In this document: in pieces, positions 22,058 through 30,455 of the stretch
How the letters are laid out: each line of letters begins with the position of its first letter
Numbering within the stretch: position 1 is the stretch's first letter
Source: Candidatus Faecousia excrementipullorum
GTDB taxonomy: Bacteria; Bacillota; Clostridia; Oscillospirales; Oscillospiraceae
Length of the DNA: 36,836 bases
Reading direction: 5' to 3'
NCBI GenBank assembly: GCA_018712825.1
Contig: DVGG01000058.1
Location: forward strand, 1-36,836
Position numbers and translations under genes: made by a program
Notes under the pieces: generated by a model
Told to the model about the DNA's origin: nothing
Databases searched by the model: none
What the model saw: the letters and a program-made list of their open reading frames with translations, nothing else

Positions 22058-23008
22058 ATGAGGGAGAATTTACAGGCTGTGTACCAGGTGATGGAGCAGG
22101 TGAGCCGGGTGATTTACGGCAAGGAGCAGGAAATTGCCCAGATTATGCGCACCTTTCTGGCGGGAGGCCATGTGCTGCTGGAGGACATTCCGGGGGTAGG
22201 CAAGACCACCCTGGCCCTGGCGTTTTCCAAGGCCATGGGGCTTACCCATAAGCGAATTCAGTTTACGCCGGATGTGCTCCCCGGGGATTTGACGGGCTTT
22301 TCCATCTACCGCCGGGACCAGGAGAAGTTCGTCTACCAGCCGGGAAGCGTGTTCTGCAACCTTCTGCTGGCGGACGAAATCAACCGCACCTCCCCCAAGA
22401 CCCAGTCGGCTCTATTGGAGGTGATGGAGGAGCGGCAGGTGACGGTGGACGGGGTGACCCGGCCGCTGCCTCAGCCCTTCCATGTCATCGCCACCCAGAA
22501 TCCCATGGGCAGCATCGGCACCCAGCGGCTGCCGGAGGCTCAGGAGGACCGGTTCATGACCAGTCTGTCCATCGGCTATCCCAGCTTCGACAGCGAGCTG
22601 ACCATGGCCCTGGAGAAGAATCACCAGAGCCGCATGGGGGATGTGGAGACCGTCATGGACGCAGAGCGGCTGCTGGCGGTGGAGCAGGAGATTTCTCAGA
22701 TTTACATAAAAGAGGTGGTGGCCCGGTATGCGGTGGAGCTGGTGTGGGCCACCCGGCAGCATAACCAGATTGCCCGGGGCGGCAGCCCCCGGGCGACGCT
22801 GGCTCTGGTACAGCTTGCCAAGGCGGCAGCCTGGATGAATGACCGGAGCTTCGTCATTCCGGCGGATGTGTCCAGCCAGTTCCCGGCGGTGATCCGCCAC
22901 CGGCTGATTCTCACCCCCGAGGCCCAGCGGAACCGGGTGGACAAGGAGCAGCTGATTTCCGAGATTCTGGCATCGGTAAAGCGGCCCAGCCTGGGGAAAA
23001 AGCCATGA
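22058..23008 (+). CDS. MoxR-family AAA+ ATPase
   Basis: A 316-residue ATPase. Walker A GVGKTT is at residues 46-51, Walker B in LLLADEINRTSPKTQ, sensor 1 in VIATQNPMGS, and an arginine-finger region at EAQEDRFM. The C-terminal lid contains SPRATLALVQLAKAAA. MoxR proteins act as chaperones that assemble or activate partner complexes, often with DUF58 and VWA proteins. The next gene begins at its stop codon (ATGA overlap). Confidence 0.94.
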   Translation: MRENLQAVYQVMEQVSRVIYGKEQEIAQIMRTFLAGGHVLLEDIPGVGKTTLALAFSKAMGLTHKRIQFTPDVLPGDLTGFSIYRRDQEKFVYQPGSVFCNLLLADEINRTSPKTQSALLEVMEERQVTVDGVTRPLPQPFHVIATQNPMGSIGTQRLPEAQEDRFMTSLSIGYPSFDSELTMALEKNHQSRMGDVETVMDAERLLAVEQEISQIYIKEVVARYAVELVWATRQHNQIARGGSPRATLALVQLAKAAAWMNDRSFVIPADVSSQFPAVIRHRLILTPEAQRNRVDKEQLISEILASVKRPSLGKKP

Positions 23009-24069
23009 AAAAGCTGTTGTGTTTTTTGTGGACGGCAGGCTGCTGGTACTTGGCTGCCATGTACCGCTCCCTTCCTCTGCTGGTGCTGGGGGTGTGCGGT
23101 GCCGGGCTACTGGTGTGTGCCTTCCTGACCCCTTATTTTCTTGCCGGGAAGGTGCAGGTGTCCTTTTCCAAGGATTTGTTCTTCCTCCGCCGGGGACAAA
23201 AGGGCGGGGTGACGGTAACGGCGGAAAGCCGGGGCCGGCTGCCTTTGGGAAAGGTGACCTTCCGGTTCCGGCTTCCGGGAAAGAAGAAGCGGAAGAAAAT
23301 CTCCCTTCCCCGGCTGTCCGGCGGGCAGACCGTGGCCGTCCCGGTATCCACCGATGTTTGCGGACTTCACCCGGTGATGCTCAGGCGGGTGAAGGTCTTT
23401 GACTACCTGGGGCTCTTTGCCCACGGACGGCGGAAAAAGCTCCGGGCCCAGGTGGCGGTATTTCCCAACGCCCCGGCCATGGACATCACCCTGCCGGAGA
23501 ATTTTCTTCCCCACCTGGAGGGGGAGGACACCCCCCAGCCGGCTTTGGCCGGGAGCAGCACCCAGGAGGTGCGCCAGATCCGGGACTATCAGCCGGGAGA
23601 TTCCTTCCGCACCATCCACTGGAAGCAAAGTGCCCGTACCGATACCCTCATGGTGCGGGAATACGCCAAAGAGGGAAAGCGGAGCCTGACGGTGACCCTG
23701 GATATGGAGCGTCCCAAGCCTCTGCCCCCGGCACAGCGCAACGCCTTTTATGAGGTGGTTCAGAGCCTTCTTCTGGGGCTTACAGCCCAGGAGGTGCTGG
23801 TGCAGCTGTGGTGGAACCACCGGGAGGGGACGGATTGCTTCCAGGTTTCCGGGGAGGAGGACTGCCGGGAGGCGCTGCTGCGGCTGTACGAAACCGGCGG
23901 CTTCTTCTCCGGGGAGAAAAAGCCCCTTCCTCAGGAGGGGTTCTGGCTGGACAGCAGCCTGACCCTTTCCTTCCGGGAGGAGAAAATCTTTGCATTTTCT
24001 CCCAAAAACTACGAAAATGAGCTGAAAATGCCGATGGATTGGAGGGAGATACCATGGGCTGGAAGGTAA
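23005..24069 (+). CDS. DUF58-domain membrane protein
   Basis: A 354-residue protein with two N-terminal transmembrane helices (about residues 3-20 and 22-42). The DUF58 core is near residue 190-215: EVRQIRDYQPGDSFRTIHWK followed by SARTDTLMVREYAKE, then LTVTLDMERP. It is the normal partner of MoxR ATPases; the family is linked to cell-envelope or peptidoglycan assembly, but its molecular role is not established. It overlaps the genes on either side (4 and 16 bases), so all three are translated as a unit. Confidence 0.92.
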   Translation: MKKLLCFLWTAGCWYLAAMYRSLPLLVLGVCGAGLLVCAFLTPYFLAGKVQVSFSKDLFFLRRGQKGGVTVTAESRGRLPLGKVTFRFRLPGKKKRKKISLPRLSGGQTVAVPVSTDVCGLHPVMLRRVKVFDYLGLFAHGRRKKLRAQVAVFPNAPAMDITLPENFLPHLEGEDTPQPALAGSSTQEVRQIRDYQPGDSFRTIHWKQSARTDTLMVREYAKEGKRSLTVTLDMERPKPLPPAQRNAFYEVVQSLLLGLTAQEVLVQLWWNHREGTDCFQVSGEEDCREALLRLYETGGFFSGEKKPLPQEGFWLDSSLTLSFREEKIFAFSPKNYENELKMPMDWREIPWAGR

Positions 24070-26285
24070 AAAAAGAGGCCGCCTGGCTGGACCTTCTGCT
24101 GCTGTTCATCGGCCAGTACGCCCTTACAAAGATTCTGGAGGAGGTGCGGGTGCTCACCTGGGACATTACCCCCAGCCTGTGGCTGGGGATGGGGTTCCTT
24201 GCCCTTTTGTGGGGGCTGTACCGCCTCCCGGGCAGATGGCCCACCCTGGCCGCCATGGGAATTTTCCTCATGGGAAGCCTCTGGTACCTGCTGGGAAGCG
24301 AGAACCTGCAAGGACAGCTGACCCGGATTCTGGGGAGCTTCGGAGGGAACGTCACCGGCAATGTGACCAACGCCATGACCTTTCTCATGGCGTGGGTGGC
24401 AATGGTGTTGTTTTTGGTGGAGATTGTGCTGAATCTTCACTGGCCGCTGCTTCTGGCAGGGGCGGCCCTGCCCCTGGCCTGTCCCTTTCTGGCAATCCCA
24501 TTGAACCTTCCGGGGATGTTCGCCCTGGTGGTGTTCCTTCTGGGATTCTGGCTGTGGAAGCGGCTGAAAAACCCCGGCAAGTCGGCTCCGGCGGACAAAA
24601 AAACCGCCGGAAGCTTCCGGCGGCTGGGTGCGGGGCTCCTGGCAGGGGTGTGCTGCCTGTTCACCCTGTCCTGGCTGGTGGCAGAGGCTACCCAGCAAAC
24701 CCTGTATACCATTCCTTATCAGGTGGAATCGGCGGTGGTGAAGGCGGTGCGCCAGCAGATGGGCGGTTCTCTGGACATGGAGGACGGCAGCGTCAGCCGG
24801 GGCAATGTGTACGCCGCCGGGGTTCGTTTAATGGATGTCTACGCAAACCAACAGCCCACCTCCACCATCTACCTCCACCAATCCTCCCGGGGTGACTATG
24901 AAAACGGTCAGTGGGAGGAGAACTGGGACGAGGAAATCTATGAGCGGCTGGAGCAGAGCGGCGTGGAATGGGAGAGCTGGATCGGCGTGGAGTGGGACCG
25001 GCTGTCGGACGAGGAACGAGAAAGCTGGAGCGGTACCCTCCGAACGTTGATGGACTCTCTGATATACGAACTGAACGCTCGTTACGGGGGCTCCGAGCCC
25101 ATCGGACTGGGCATTTACCCGGTGGAAAGTGACCAGACAAGCAAACCCATGCCCTACTTCTCCCAGACGGTGGAGCGGCAGATTGAGGGGGGCTATGGGG
25201 CATATTACTATCCCATCAGCCTGTTGGCCATTCCCTGGAATCGGGTGTCGGATGAGGAGCCCCTGAGCCGGGAGCTGCTGGAGCTCTACCGCCGGGAGGC
25301 CCTGGATTACTATACCCGGCTGCCCTCGGGGCAGCTGACGAAATTCCGCCAGCTGGTAGAGGCCAACCCTCTGGAGAGCCTGGAAGAGGTGACCATGTTC
25401 ATCCACCACACCCTCACCACCTATGCCACCTACACCCAGGCCCCGGGTATGTTCCCCCTGAATGCGGACCCGGCGGAGTACTTCCTGTTTGAAAGCGGCA
25501 GGGGCTACTGCCAGCACTTTGCCTCGGCGGCGGTGATTCTCTACCGGATGTACGGCATCCCCGCCCGGTACGCCACCGGATATTCTGTGAAGCCCTCGGA
25601 TTTCACCCTGGAGAACGGGGAGTACCACGCAGAGGTGACGGATGAGTCCGCCCACGCCTGGGTGGAGATCTGTATGCCGGACTACGGCTGGGTGCCGGTG
25701 GAGATGACCCCCGGCGGCCCGAAAATCCCGGAGCTTCCGGGCATCCCCGCCAGCACCTTGCAGGAGGTGCTTGACAATCAGAATTGGGACTTTACCATTT
25801 TGCAGCCCCCGGAGCCGGAGCTGCCCCAGACCCGCCCCCAGGAGTACAACCCCACCACCCGGCCCCAGACCCAGGAAAAGTCCATAAACCTTATGCCCCT
25901 TCTGTGGACAGGCCTCATTGTGGTGATTGTCCTGGGAACATACCGGGGAAGAAAGTGGCTTCTTGCCCGGCAGAGAAGGCTTCCTCCCAAGGTTCTCTAC
26001 GCCAGAATGGTGGAGGGCCTCCACTTTGCCGGCCTGCTCACCGGGCTGGACGGTCAGGAGGCGGATTTCGCAGCCCAGCTGTCCGCCGTCCTTCCGGAGC
26101 TTGAGAGCCTGGGCATTCCGACAGTTCTTCTGTTGGTAGACCGGGACGCCTACGACCGGGATCCTTTGCCGGAGGAGAGCCGCCAGAGGGTATGGCAATT
26201 CTACGAAACCGCCATGACCCTCACCGCCCAACGCCTCCCCTGGTGGAAAAAGCTGATTTTCCGCTACGGAAAGCTGTATATCTGA
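24054..26285 (+). CDS. Membrane transglutaminase-like protease/amidase (TgpA-like)
   Basis: A 743-residue protein with about six N-terminal transmembrane helices (residues 12-220), an extracytoplasmic region, a transglutaminase core, and a C-terminal helix near 615-635 (LMPLLWTGLIVVIVLG) followed by a cytosolic tail. The core shows GRGYCQHFASAAVILYRMYG with nucleophile C486, SAHAWVEIC with H534, and WVPVEMTPG, in which Glu takes the place of the usual Asp. It probably hydrolyses or links peptides in the cell wall under control of its MoxR and DUF58 partners. ATG 24054 has GGAGGGAG at the right spacing; it starts before the DUF58 stop. Confidence 0.9.
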   Translation: MGWKVKKEAAWLDLLLLFIGQYALTKILEEVRVLTWDITPSLWLGMGFLALLWGLYRLPGRWPTLAAMGIFLMGSLWYLLGSENLQGQLTRILGSFGGNVTGNVTNAMTFLMAWVAMVLFLVEIVLNLHWPLLLAGAALPLACPFLAIPLNLPGMFALVVFLLGFWLWKRLKNPGKSAPADKKTAGSFRRLGAGLLAGVCCLFTLSWLVAEATQQTLYTIPYQVESAVVKAVRQQMGGSLDMEDGSVSRGNVYAAGVRLMDVYANQQPTSTIYLHQSSRGDYENGQWEENWDEEIYERLEQSGVEWESWIGVEWDRLSDEERESWSGTLRTLMDSLIYELNARYGGSEPIGLGIYPVESDQTSKPMPYFSQTVERQIEGGYGAYYYPISLLAIPWNRVSDEEPLSRELLELYRREALDYYTRLPSGQLTKFRQLVEANPLESLEEVTMFIHHTLTTYATYTQAPGMFPLNADPAEYFLFESGRGYCQHFASAAVILYRMYGIPARYATGYSVKPSDFTLENGEYHAEVTDESAHAWVEICMPDYGWVPVEMTPGGPKIPELPGIPASTLQEVLDNQNWDFTILQPPEPELPQTRPQEYNPTTRPQTQEKSINLMPLLWTGLIVVIVLGTYRGRKWLLARQRRLPPKVLYARMVEGLHFAGLLTGLDGQEADFAAQLSAVLPELESLGIPTVLLLVDRDAYDRDPLPEESRQRVWQFYETAMTLTAQRLPWWKKLIFRYGKLYI

Positions 26286-26328
26286 AAAAACCGCCACGAC
26301 TGCCAGAAAAGACAGTCGTGGCGGCTTT
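26285..26328 (+). terminator. Terminator of the MoxR operon
   Basis: CCGCCACGACTG at 26291-26302 pairs with CAGTCGTGGCGG at 26313-26324, followed by CTTTGTGTG. Confidence 0.8.
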
Positions 26329-26364
26329 GTGTGTAAATAGCTGGCTTTTTCTTCCACTCGCCGC

Positions 26365-26440
26365 CGATACCGGGCGGGGCAGGGAAGTAACGAGTAGCAG
26401 AAAGCCATCGTGCGAAATTGGCTGCGGGCACTGCCCGCAA
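26365..26440. repeat. Direct repeat R, copy 1
   Basis: The segment ACCGGGCGGGGCAGGG to GCTGCGGGCACTGCCCGC recurs in the same orientation at 26678-26747. The shared end GCGAAATTGGCTGCGGGCA is identical; the middle differs. It includes the palindrome GCGGGCA/TGCCCGC. No gene lies between 26327 and 26910. Confidence 0.7.
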
Positions 26441-26537
26441 GGCTCCCGGCCTGTGGGAGCTGGCAAAAATCTTTGATTTTTGCCTGAGGGATTCACAGTT
26501 GGCACTTTACATATTGCAAAAGTCCGATGTGGAAAGG
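26441..26537. repeat. Dispersed hairpin repeat, copy C (inverted)
   Basis: Read on the minus strand it gives CCTTTCCACA, then GTGCCAACTGTGAATCCCTC, CAAAAATC/GATTTTTG and a GCTCCC/GGGAGC hairpin, matching copies A (4-105) and B (229-340) at the other end of the window. It is followed at 26550-26606 by further GAGGGAGCT/AGCTCCC hairpins. Confidence 0.75.
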
Positions 26538-26677
26538 TATGCACCCCATAGCTCCCGACCGGAGGGAGCTGGCACCGCAGGTGCCTGAGGGAGCCTGCGG
26601 GAGCTAAGCTGACGGTCTGCTTTTGGGTTGGTACTTGATAGAGATTATCGACACCCCAATTTCCACCGCAGTAACGA

Positions 26678-26747
26678 CACCGGGCGGGTCAGGGCAAGAA
26701 CGATTACAGACCAGCTTGGTGCGAAATTGGCTGCGGGCACTGCCCGC
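26678..26747. repeat. Direct repeat R, copy 2
   Basis: Second copy of the 26365-26440 repeat: CACCGGGCGGGTCAGGG, then GTGCGAAATTGGCTGCGGGC and ACTGCCCGC. It directly abuts the small element at 26750. Confidence 0.7.
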
Positions 26748-26749
26748 CC

Positions 26750-26860
26750 GGAAGGGACTCGTTGCAATTTGCCGTTGGCAAATTGCAAGGTTCGGCAACC
26801 TCCAGCCGGCGCCGCCCACAGTCCACCGGACTGTGGGATTTTATCTTTCGAGTCCCTTCC
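26750..26860. mobile_element. 111-bp element with ends matching the tRNA-Arg 3' region
   Basis: GGAAGGGACTCG at 26750-26761 and CGAGTCCCTTCC at 26849-26860 are perfect 12-bp inverted repeats. The same 12 bases (14 for the right end) occur in the adjacent tRNA-Arg gene at 26917-26930. Inside are two perfect hairpins: TTGCAATTTGCC/GGCAAATTGCAA at 26762-26788 and CCCACAGTCC/GGACTGTGGG at 26815-26837. It codes for nothing. It may be a small repeat mobilised or trapped at tRNA ends; the mechanism is unknown. Confidence 0.55.
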
Positions 26861-26872
26861 TCTGAACAAATC

Positions 26873-26908
26873 AAAAAAGCAGATACCCAAATGGGTATCT
26901 GCTTTTTT
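26873..26908. terminator. Bidirectional terminator below tRNA-Arg
   Basis: GCAGATACCC at 26879-26888 pairs with GGGTATCTGC at 26893-26902, flanked by A6 and T6, so it works on both strands. It ends the minus-strand tRNA transcript. Confidence 0.88.
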
Positions 26909-26910
26909 GG

Positions 26911-26983
26911 TACGCCGGAAGGGACTCGAACCCCCAACCCTCGGAACCGGAATCCGATGCTCTATCCATTGAGCCACCGGCGC
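26911..26983 (-). tRNA. tRNA-Arg (CCG)
   Basis: On the minus strand a complete 73-nt cloverleaf begins GCGCCGG and ends CCGGCGT with discriminator A. The anticodon loop TTCCGGT gives anticodon CCG, and the T-loop is GGTTCGAGTCC. The 3' CCA is not encoded. Confidence 0.95.
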
Positions 26984-27075
26984 ATGTCTTGCGACTAAGT
27001 TATTATAGCAGGTGTTCCCCGGTTTGTAAAGAGGAATTTTTCATTTCTTCCATTTTTCTTTTTCCGGGAAACCGG

Positions 27076-27104
27076 TTGTATTTTTTCGGGAATTGTGGTA
27101 TAAT
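27076..27104 (+). promoter_or_regulatory. Promoter of the DivIVA-domain gene
   Basis: TTGTAT at 27076-27081 and TATAAT at 27099-27104, 17 bases apart. Confidence 0.75.
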
Positions 27105-27144
27105 TCCAAAAGAAATCCGTTATTTTACCTTTTGGGAGGGTATT

Positions 27145-27606
27145 ATGGTACCGAATCAAACCTTTCGTTCCGCGCTGAACGGTTTTCACCGGGCAGACGT
27201 GGTGAACTATATTGAAATGCTGAACAATCGTCACATGACGGAGCTGGAGCAGCTTCGCAACCAGCTGGAGGCCGCCCAGGCCAGGGTGCAGGAGCTGGAA
27301 GCTGCCCAGGAGAACCGGGAGCAGCCCCAGGAGAAGCTGCCCACCCCTCTGGACGAGCTGGAGGCTTACCGCCGGGCGGAGCGCACGGAGCGCCAGGCTC
27401 AGGAGCGGGCAAAGCTCATCTGCACCCAGGCCAATGAGGTGCTGGGGGACGTGACAGCCCGGGCGGAGGCGGTGTCCACCCAGATTGAGGAGCTGGCGGA
27501 GGCTCTGGCAGACCAGCTGGAAAAGTACCGCCAGACGGTGCTCTCCACCAAGGATACCTTCCGCACCTCTGCGGAGGCTCTGGCTGCCATGCAGCCCAAA
27601 GATTAA
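27145..27606 (+). CDS. DivIVA-domain coiled-coil protein
   Basis: A 153-residue protein. The N-terminal segment FRSALNGFHRADVVNYIEML is the DivIVA/GpsB membrane-curvature motif, and residues 28-150 are a long coiled coil rich in Glu, Gln and Ala. Such proteins gather at division septa or poles and organise wall synthesis. It is shorter than true DivIVA, so it is more likely a paralogue. GGGAGGG precedes ATG 27145; the frame open from 26989 covers the tRNA promoter region and is not used. Confidence 0.85.
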   Translation: MVPNQTFRSALNGFHRADVVNYIEMLNNRHMTELEQLRNQLEAAQARVQELEAAQENREQPQEKLPTPLDELEAYRRAERTERQAQERAKLICTQANEVLGDVTARAEAVSTQIEELAEALADQLEKYRQTVLSTKDTFRTSAEALAAMQPKD

Positions 27607-27613
27607 AAACCCT

Positions 27614-27642
27614 GGGGCGAGATTCCTCGCCCCTCTTTTTTT
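27614..27642 (+). terminator. Terminator of the DivIVA-domain gene
   Basis: GGGGCGAG at 27614-27621, loop ATTC, CTCGCCCC at 27626-27633, then TCTTTTTTT. Confidence 0.88.
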
Positions 27643-27653
27643 GAGGTTTTTCT

Positions 27654-28649
27654 ATGGAAATTTATACCCCTGCCTATTATGAAAAATTCCGCTGCCTGGC
27701 TGGGGCCTGCCCGGACAGCTGCTGCCAGGAGTGGGATGTGGACGTGGATTCGGCCTCTGCCGCCTATTACCGCAGCCTTCCGGGAGAACTGGGTGACCGG
27801 CTGCGGCAGGTGCTGACGGACACCCCGGACGGCACCGTCATGGCGCTGGAGGAGGGCCGCTGCCCCATGTGGCGCACAGACGGCCTGTGCGAAATCCAGA
27901 AGCACCTGGGAGAGACCGCCCTTTGCCGGGTGTGCAGAACCTTTCCCCGGCTGCGCCACGATTACGGCCGCTTTGCCGAGCTGGGTCTGGAGCTCTCCTG
28001 CCCGGAGGCCGCCCGGCTGATTCTGGAGGCGTCCGCCTCCCACCTGGAAGCCGGGGAGGAGCCGGGAGAAGGGGAACCCCCCCAGTACCTGCCGGAGGAT
28101 ATGGAAGTCCTCCGCACCTCCCGCCGGGCCTTTCTGGAATTTCTGGATAAAGAAACCTGCTCCATGCCCCAGTCTCTGGGGGTACTGCTCCTGTATGCCC
28201 ATCAGGTGCAAGGGGAGCTGGACGGAGAGGAACCGGAGCCCCTGGACTGGAAAGCCTGCCTGGAGGCAGCGAAAAAGTACGCCGCCCCCCAGACCCAGCC
28301 TTTGCAGCCCTTTTTCTTAGAGCTGGAGATTCTCACCTCCGGCTGGAAACAGCGGCTGGAGGCTCCGCCCCAGCCTCCCCGGTGGCAGCCCGAGCACCGG
28401 GCACTGCTTCGGTACCTGGTGCAGCGGTACTGGCTCCAGGCGGTGTCGGATCTGGACTTGGTGTGCAGGGTTAAGCTCATGGTGAGCCTGTGCCTGCTCA
28501 CCGCCTCCCTGGGAGGCGACCTGCTGCCTACCGCCCAGCTCATGTCCAAGGAGATTGAAAACAGCTGGGAAAACATCGACGCCATTTTAGAGGCCGCCTA
28601 TGACACCCCGGCTCTCACCGACGCCAATTTGCTTGGCCTTCTCCTCTAA
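27654..28649 (+). CDS. FliB-like (flagellin lysine-N-methylase family) Cys-rich protein
   Basis: A 331-residue protein. The N-terminal Cys cluster has C14, C19, C23 and C24 (FRCLAGACPDSCCQEW), then CPMW, LCEIQ, LCRVCRTFPR and LELSCPEAAR, the pattern of FliB/YkgJ-like proteins that coordinate a metal or Fe-S centre. FliB methylates flagellin lysines in Salmonella; the Clostridial homologues are common without flagella and their substrate is unknown. No flagellar gene is in the window, so the methylase name should be treated as a family label. The ATG at 27654 has only GAGG upstream. The terminator of the preceding gene separates it from the DivIVA gene. Confidence 0.8.
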   Translation: MEIYTPAYYEKFRCLAGACPDSCCQEWDVDVDSASAAYYRSLPGELGDRLRQVLTDTPDGTVMALEEGRCPMWRTDGLCEIQKHLGETALCRVCRTFPRLRHDYGRFAELGLELSCPEAARLILEASASHLEAGEEPGEGEPPQYLPEDMEVLRTSRRAFLEFLDKETCSMPQSLGVLLLYAHQVQGELDGEEPEPLDWKACLEAAKKYAAPQTQPLQPFFLELEILTSGWKQRLEAPPQPPRWQPEHRALLRYLVQRYWLQAVSDLDLVCRVKLMVSLCLLTASLGGDLLPTAQLMSKEIENSWENIDAILEAAYDTPALTDANLLGLLL

Positions 28650-28650
28650 G

Positions 28651-28690
28651 AAAAAACCTGCTGCTTTTGAAGGCAGCAGGTATTTTTATT
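28651..28690. terminator. Bidirectional terminator between FliB-like and MATE genes
   Basis: ACCTGCTGC at 28656-28664 pairs with GCAGCAGGT at 28673-28681; A6 before and ATTTTTATTT after serve the two convergent genes. Confidence 0.82.
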
Positions 28691-30038
28691 TGGAAAATTG
28701 CAGATGTTTGTTGATAACCAGAAGATAAACGGTGGTGGTCACTGTGGCGCTGACAATGTCTGCCAAAGGCTCGGTGTAGAAGGCCGCCTCGGCGGTGAAC
28801 AGCATAGGCAGCACCACGCAGCCTGCGGCGTACAGCCCCTTCCGGAACACCGAGAGCATAAGGGCTTCCTTGGTCTTTGCCATGGCGGTGAGACCGTCCA
28901 CAAACACATACTGAAAACCCAGGGGAACAATCATCAGGGTGACAATGTGGATGGCCCGGATGGAGAACCGGGCGGTTTCCCCGTCGGAGGTGAACAGCCC
29001 CACAAAAAAGTCCGGCACCAGCCAGGAAAGAAGAAACATGGCGGAGGTAAACAGGCACATGAGCTTGAGAATGAACTTTTCCGCCTGACGAATCCGGTCA
29101 GCCCGGTGGGCACCGTAGTTGAAGCTCAGAATGGCCTGGGTGCCGCCGCTGATGCCCAGCATGGGAGCGGTAATCATCAGCAGATAGCTCTGGGCAATGG
29201 TGGCGCAGGTGATGAGCATATCCCCCTGCTCCGGCCCGCCGTAGGTTTGCAGGGCAGAATTCATGAGAATGAGAATCAAAGAGTCGGTGGCCAGAATCAT
29301 GAAAGGGGAAAAGCCCAGACAGAGAATCCGCCCCATAACCTTCGGACTGTAATTTCCAAAGGAGATGGGAATGTGTACCTTTTTCCCCAGCAGAAACCAC
29401 AGGGCAAAGGCGCAGGAGGCAAACTGGGAAATCACCGTGGCAACGGCGGCTCCGGCCACATCCATTTTGAACACAAAGATAAACACAGGGTCCAGAATGA
29501 TGTTGGACACGGCGCCGATAAGGACCGTAGCCATCCCCGCTACCGGGAAGCCCTGGCAGTTGATATAGTAGTTGAGACCTACCGCCATCAGGGCGAAAAA
29601 GGTACCGGCGGTGTAAATGGTCATGTAGGTGTTGGCGTAGGGGAAGGTGATGTCGCTTGCCCCGAACCACATGAGCAGCTGCTCCTTGGAAAAGAGAAAA
29701 ATCACCGTCAGGGCAATGGAAATGCAGCACAGCAGGAAAAAGGCGTTTGCCAGCACCTGCCGGGCCTTTTCCCGGTTCCGCTCCCCCAGATGAATGCCCA
29801 TAATCACCGAGCCCCCCAGACCGATGAGGGTACCAAAGGAGGACAAGAAGGTCACAATGGGACCGCACACCCCCACCCCCGCCAGGGCCAGATTGCCGAT
29901 TTCCGGAATATGACCAATGTAAATCCGGTCGATGATGCTGTATAAGACATTGACAAACTGGGCAATCATGGAAGGAATTGCCAGCCGCAACACAAGGGAG
30001 GGAATGGAATCCCGCTCTAAATCCGTAGAAACTCTCAT
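28686..30038 (-). CDS. MATE-family multidrug/Na+ antiporter
   Basis: A 450-residue membrane protein with twelve helices in two homologous halves. The first half begins LVLRLAIPSMIAQFVNVLYSI and IDRIYIGHIPEIGNLALAGVG; the second half has the matching GISGGTQAILSFNYGAHR. It exports organic cations, drugs or metabolites in exchange for sodium or protons. The ATG at 30038 has GGAGGGTTGAAAA upstream. No regulator gene is adjacent; the gene lies next to the tRNA-Ala insertion site but its composition matches the chromosome. Confidence 0.93.
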   Translation of the reverse strand: MRVSTDLERDSIPSLVLRLAIPSMIAQFVNVLYSIIDRIYIGHIPEIGNLALAGVGVCGPIVTFLSSFGTLIGLGGSVIMGIHLGERNREKARQVLANAFFLLCCISIALTVIFLFSKEQLLMWFGASDITFPYANTYMTIYTAGTFFALMAVGLNYYINCQGFPVAGMATVLIGAVSNIILDPVFIFVFKMDVAGAAVATVISQFASCAFALWFLLGKKVHIPISFGNYSPKVMGRILCLGFSPFMILATDSLILILMNSALQTYGGPEQGDMLITCATIAQSYLLMITAPMLGISGGTQAILSFNYGAHRADRIRQAEKFILKLMCLFTSAMFLLSWLVPDFFVGLFTSDGETARFSIRAIHIVTLMIVPLGFQYVFVDGLTAMAKTKEALMLSVFRKGLYAAGCVVLPMLFTAEAAFYTEPLADIVSATVTTTVYLLVINKHLQFSK

Positions 30039-30169
30039 TTTTCAACCCTCCGGGGCTACATTATAGCAGAATTTCCCCAAAGTGCAACCAAAGAAAAGCC
30101 CCTTTTTCCCACCTTCCGCCCCCAAAATACCCGGCATGAGAATTTCTCAAAAAATTTTTCAGAAACCTA

Positions 30170-30198
30170 TTGACAAAATCCCCCTATACTGATATAAT
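30170..30198 (+). promoter_or_regulatory. Promoter of tRNA-Ala
   Basis: TTGACA at 30170-30175 and TATAAT at 30193-30198 with a 17-base spacer, a perfect consensus. Confidence 0.9.
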
Positions 30199-30229
30199 AC
30201 GAAAGCTGTCTGATGCAGCGAAAATATTT

Positions 30230-30305
<76 letters not shown>

Positions 30306-30330
30306 AATCAGGTGTGCAACATCTGGTGAA

Positions 30331-30366
30331 AAGTCCTGAAATCGAAAGATTTCAGGACTTTTTCTT
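30331..30366 (+). terminator. Terminator of tRNA-Ala
   Basis: AAGTCCTGAAATC at 30331-30343, GAAA tetraloop, GATTTCAGGACTT at 30348-30360, then TTTCTTTG. Confidence 0.88.
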
Positions 30367-30455
30367 TGCTTTAGCCCTGTAAATGTTGTGATATTGTATC
30401 CAGCAGCGAAACCGGGTTTTCTGCGAAACTGCAACCACCCTATCTACTACCCTAA

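Noticed and set aside
24828-26408. 526-codon minus-strand frame opposite the transglutaminase gene
   Set aside because: Antisense shadow; it crosses the operon terminator and has no family features.
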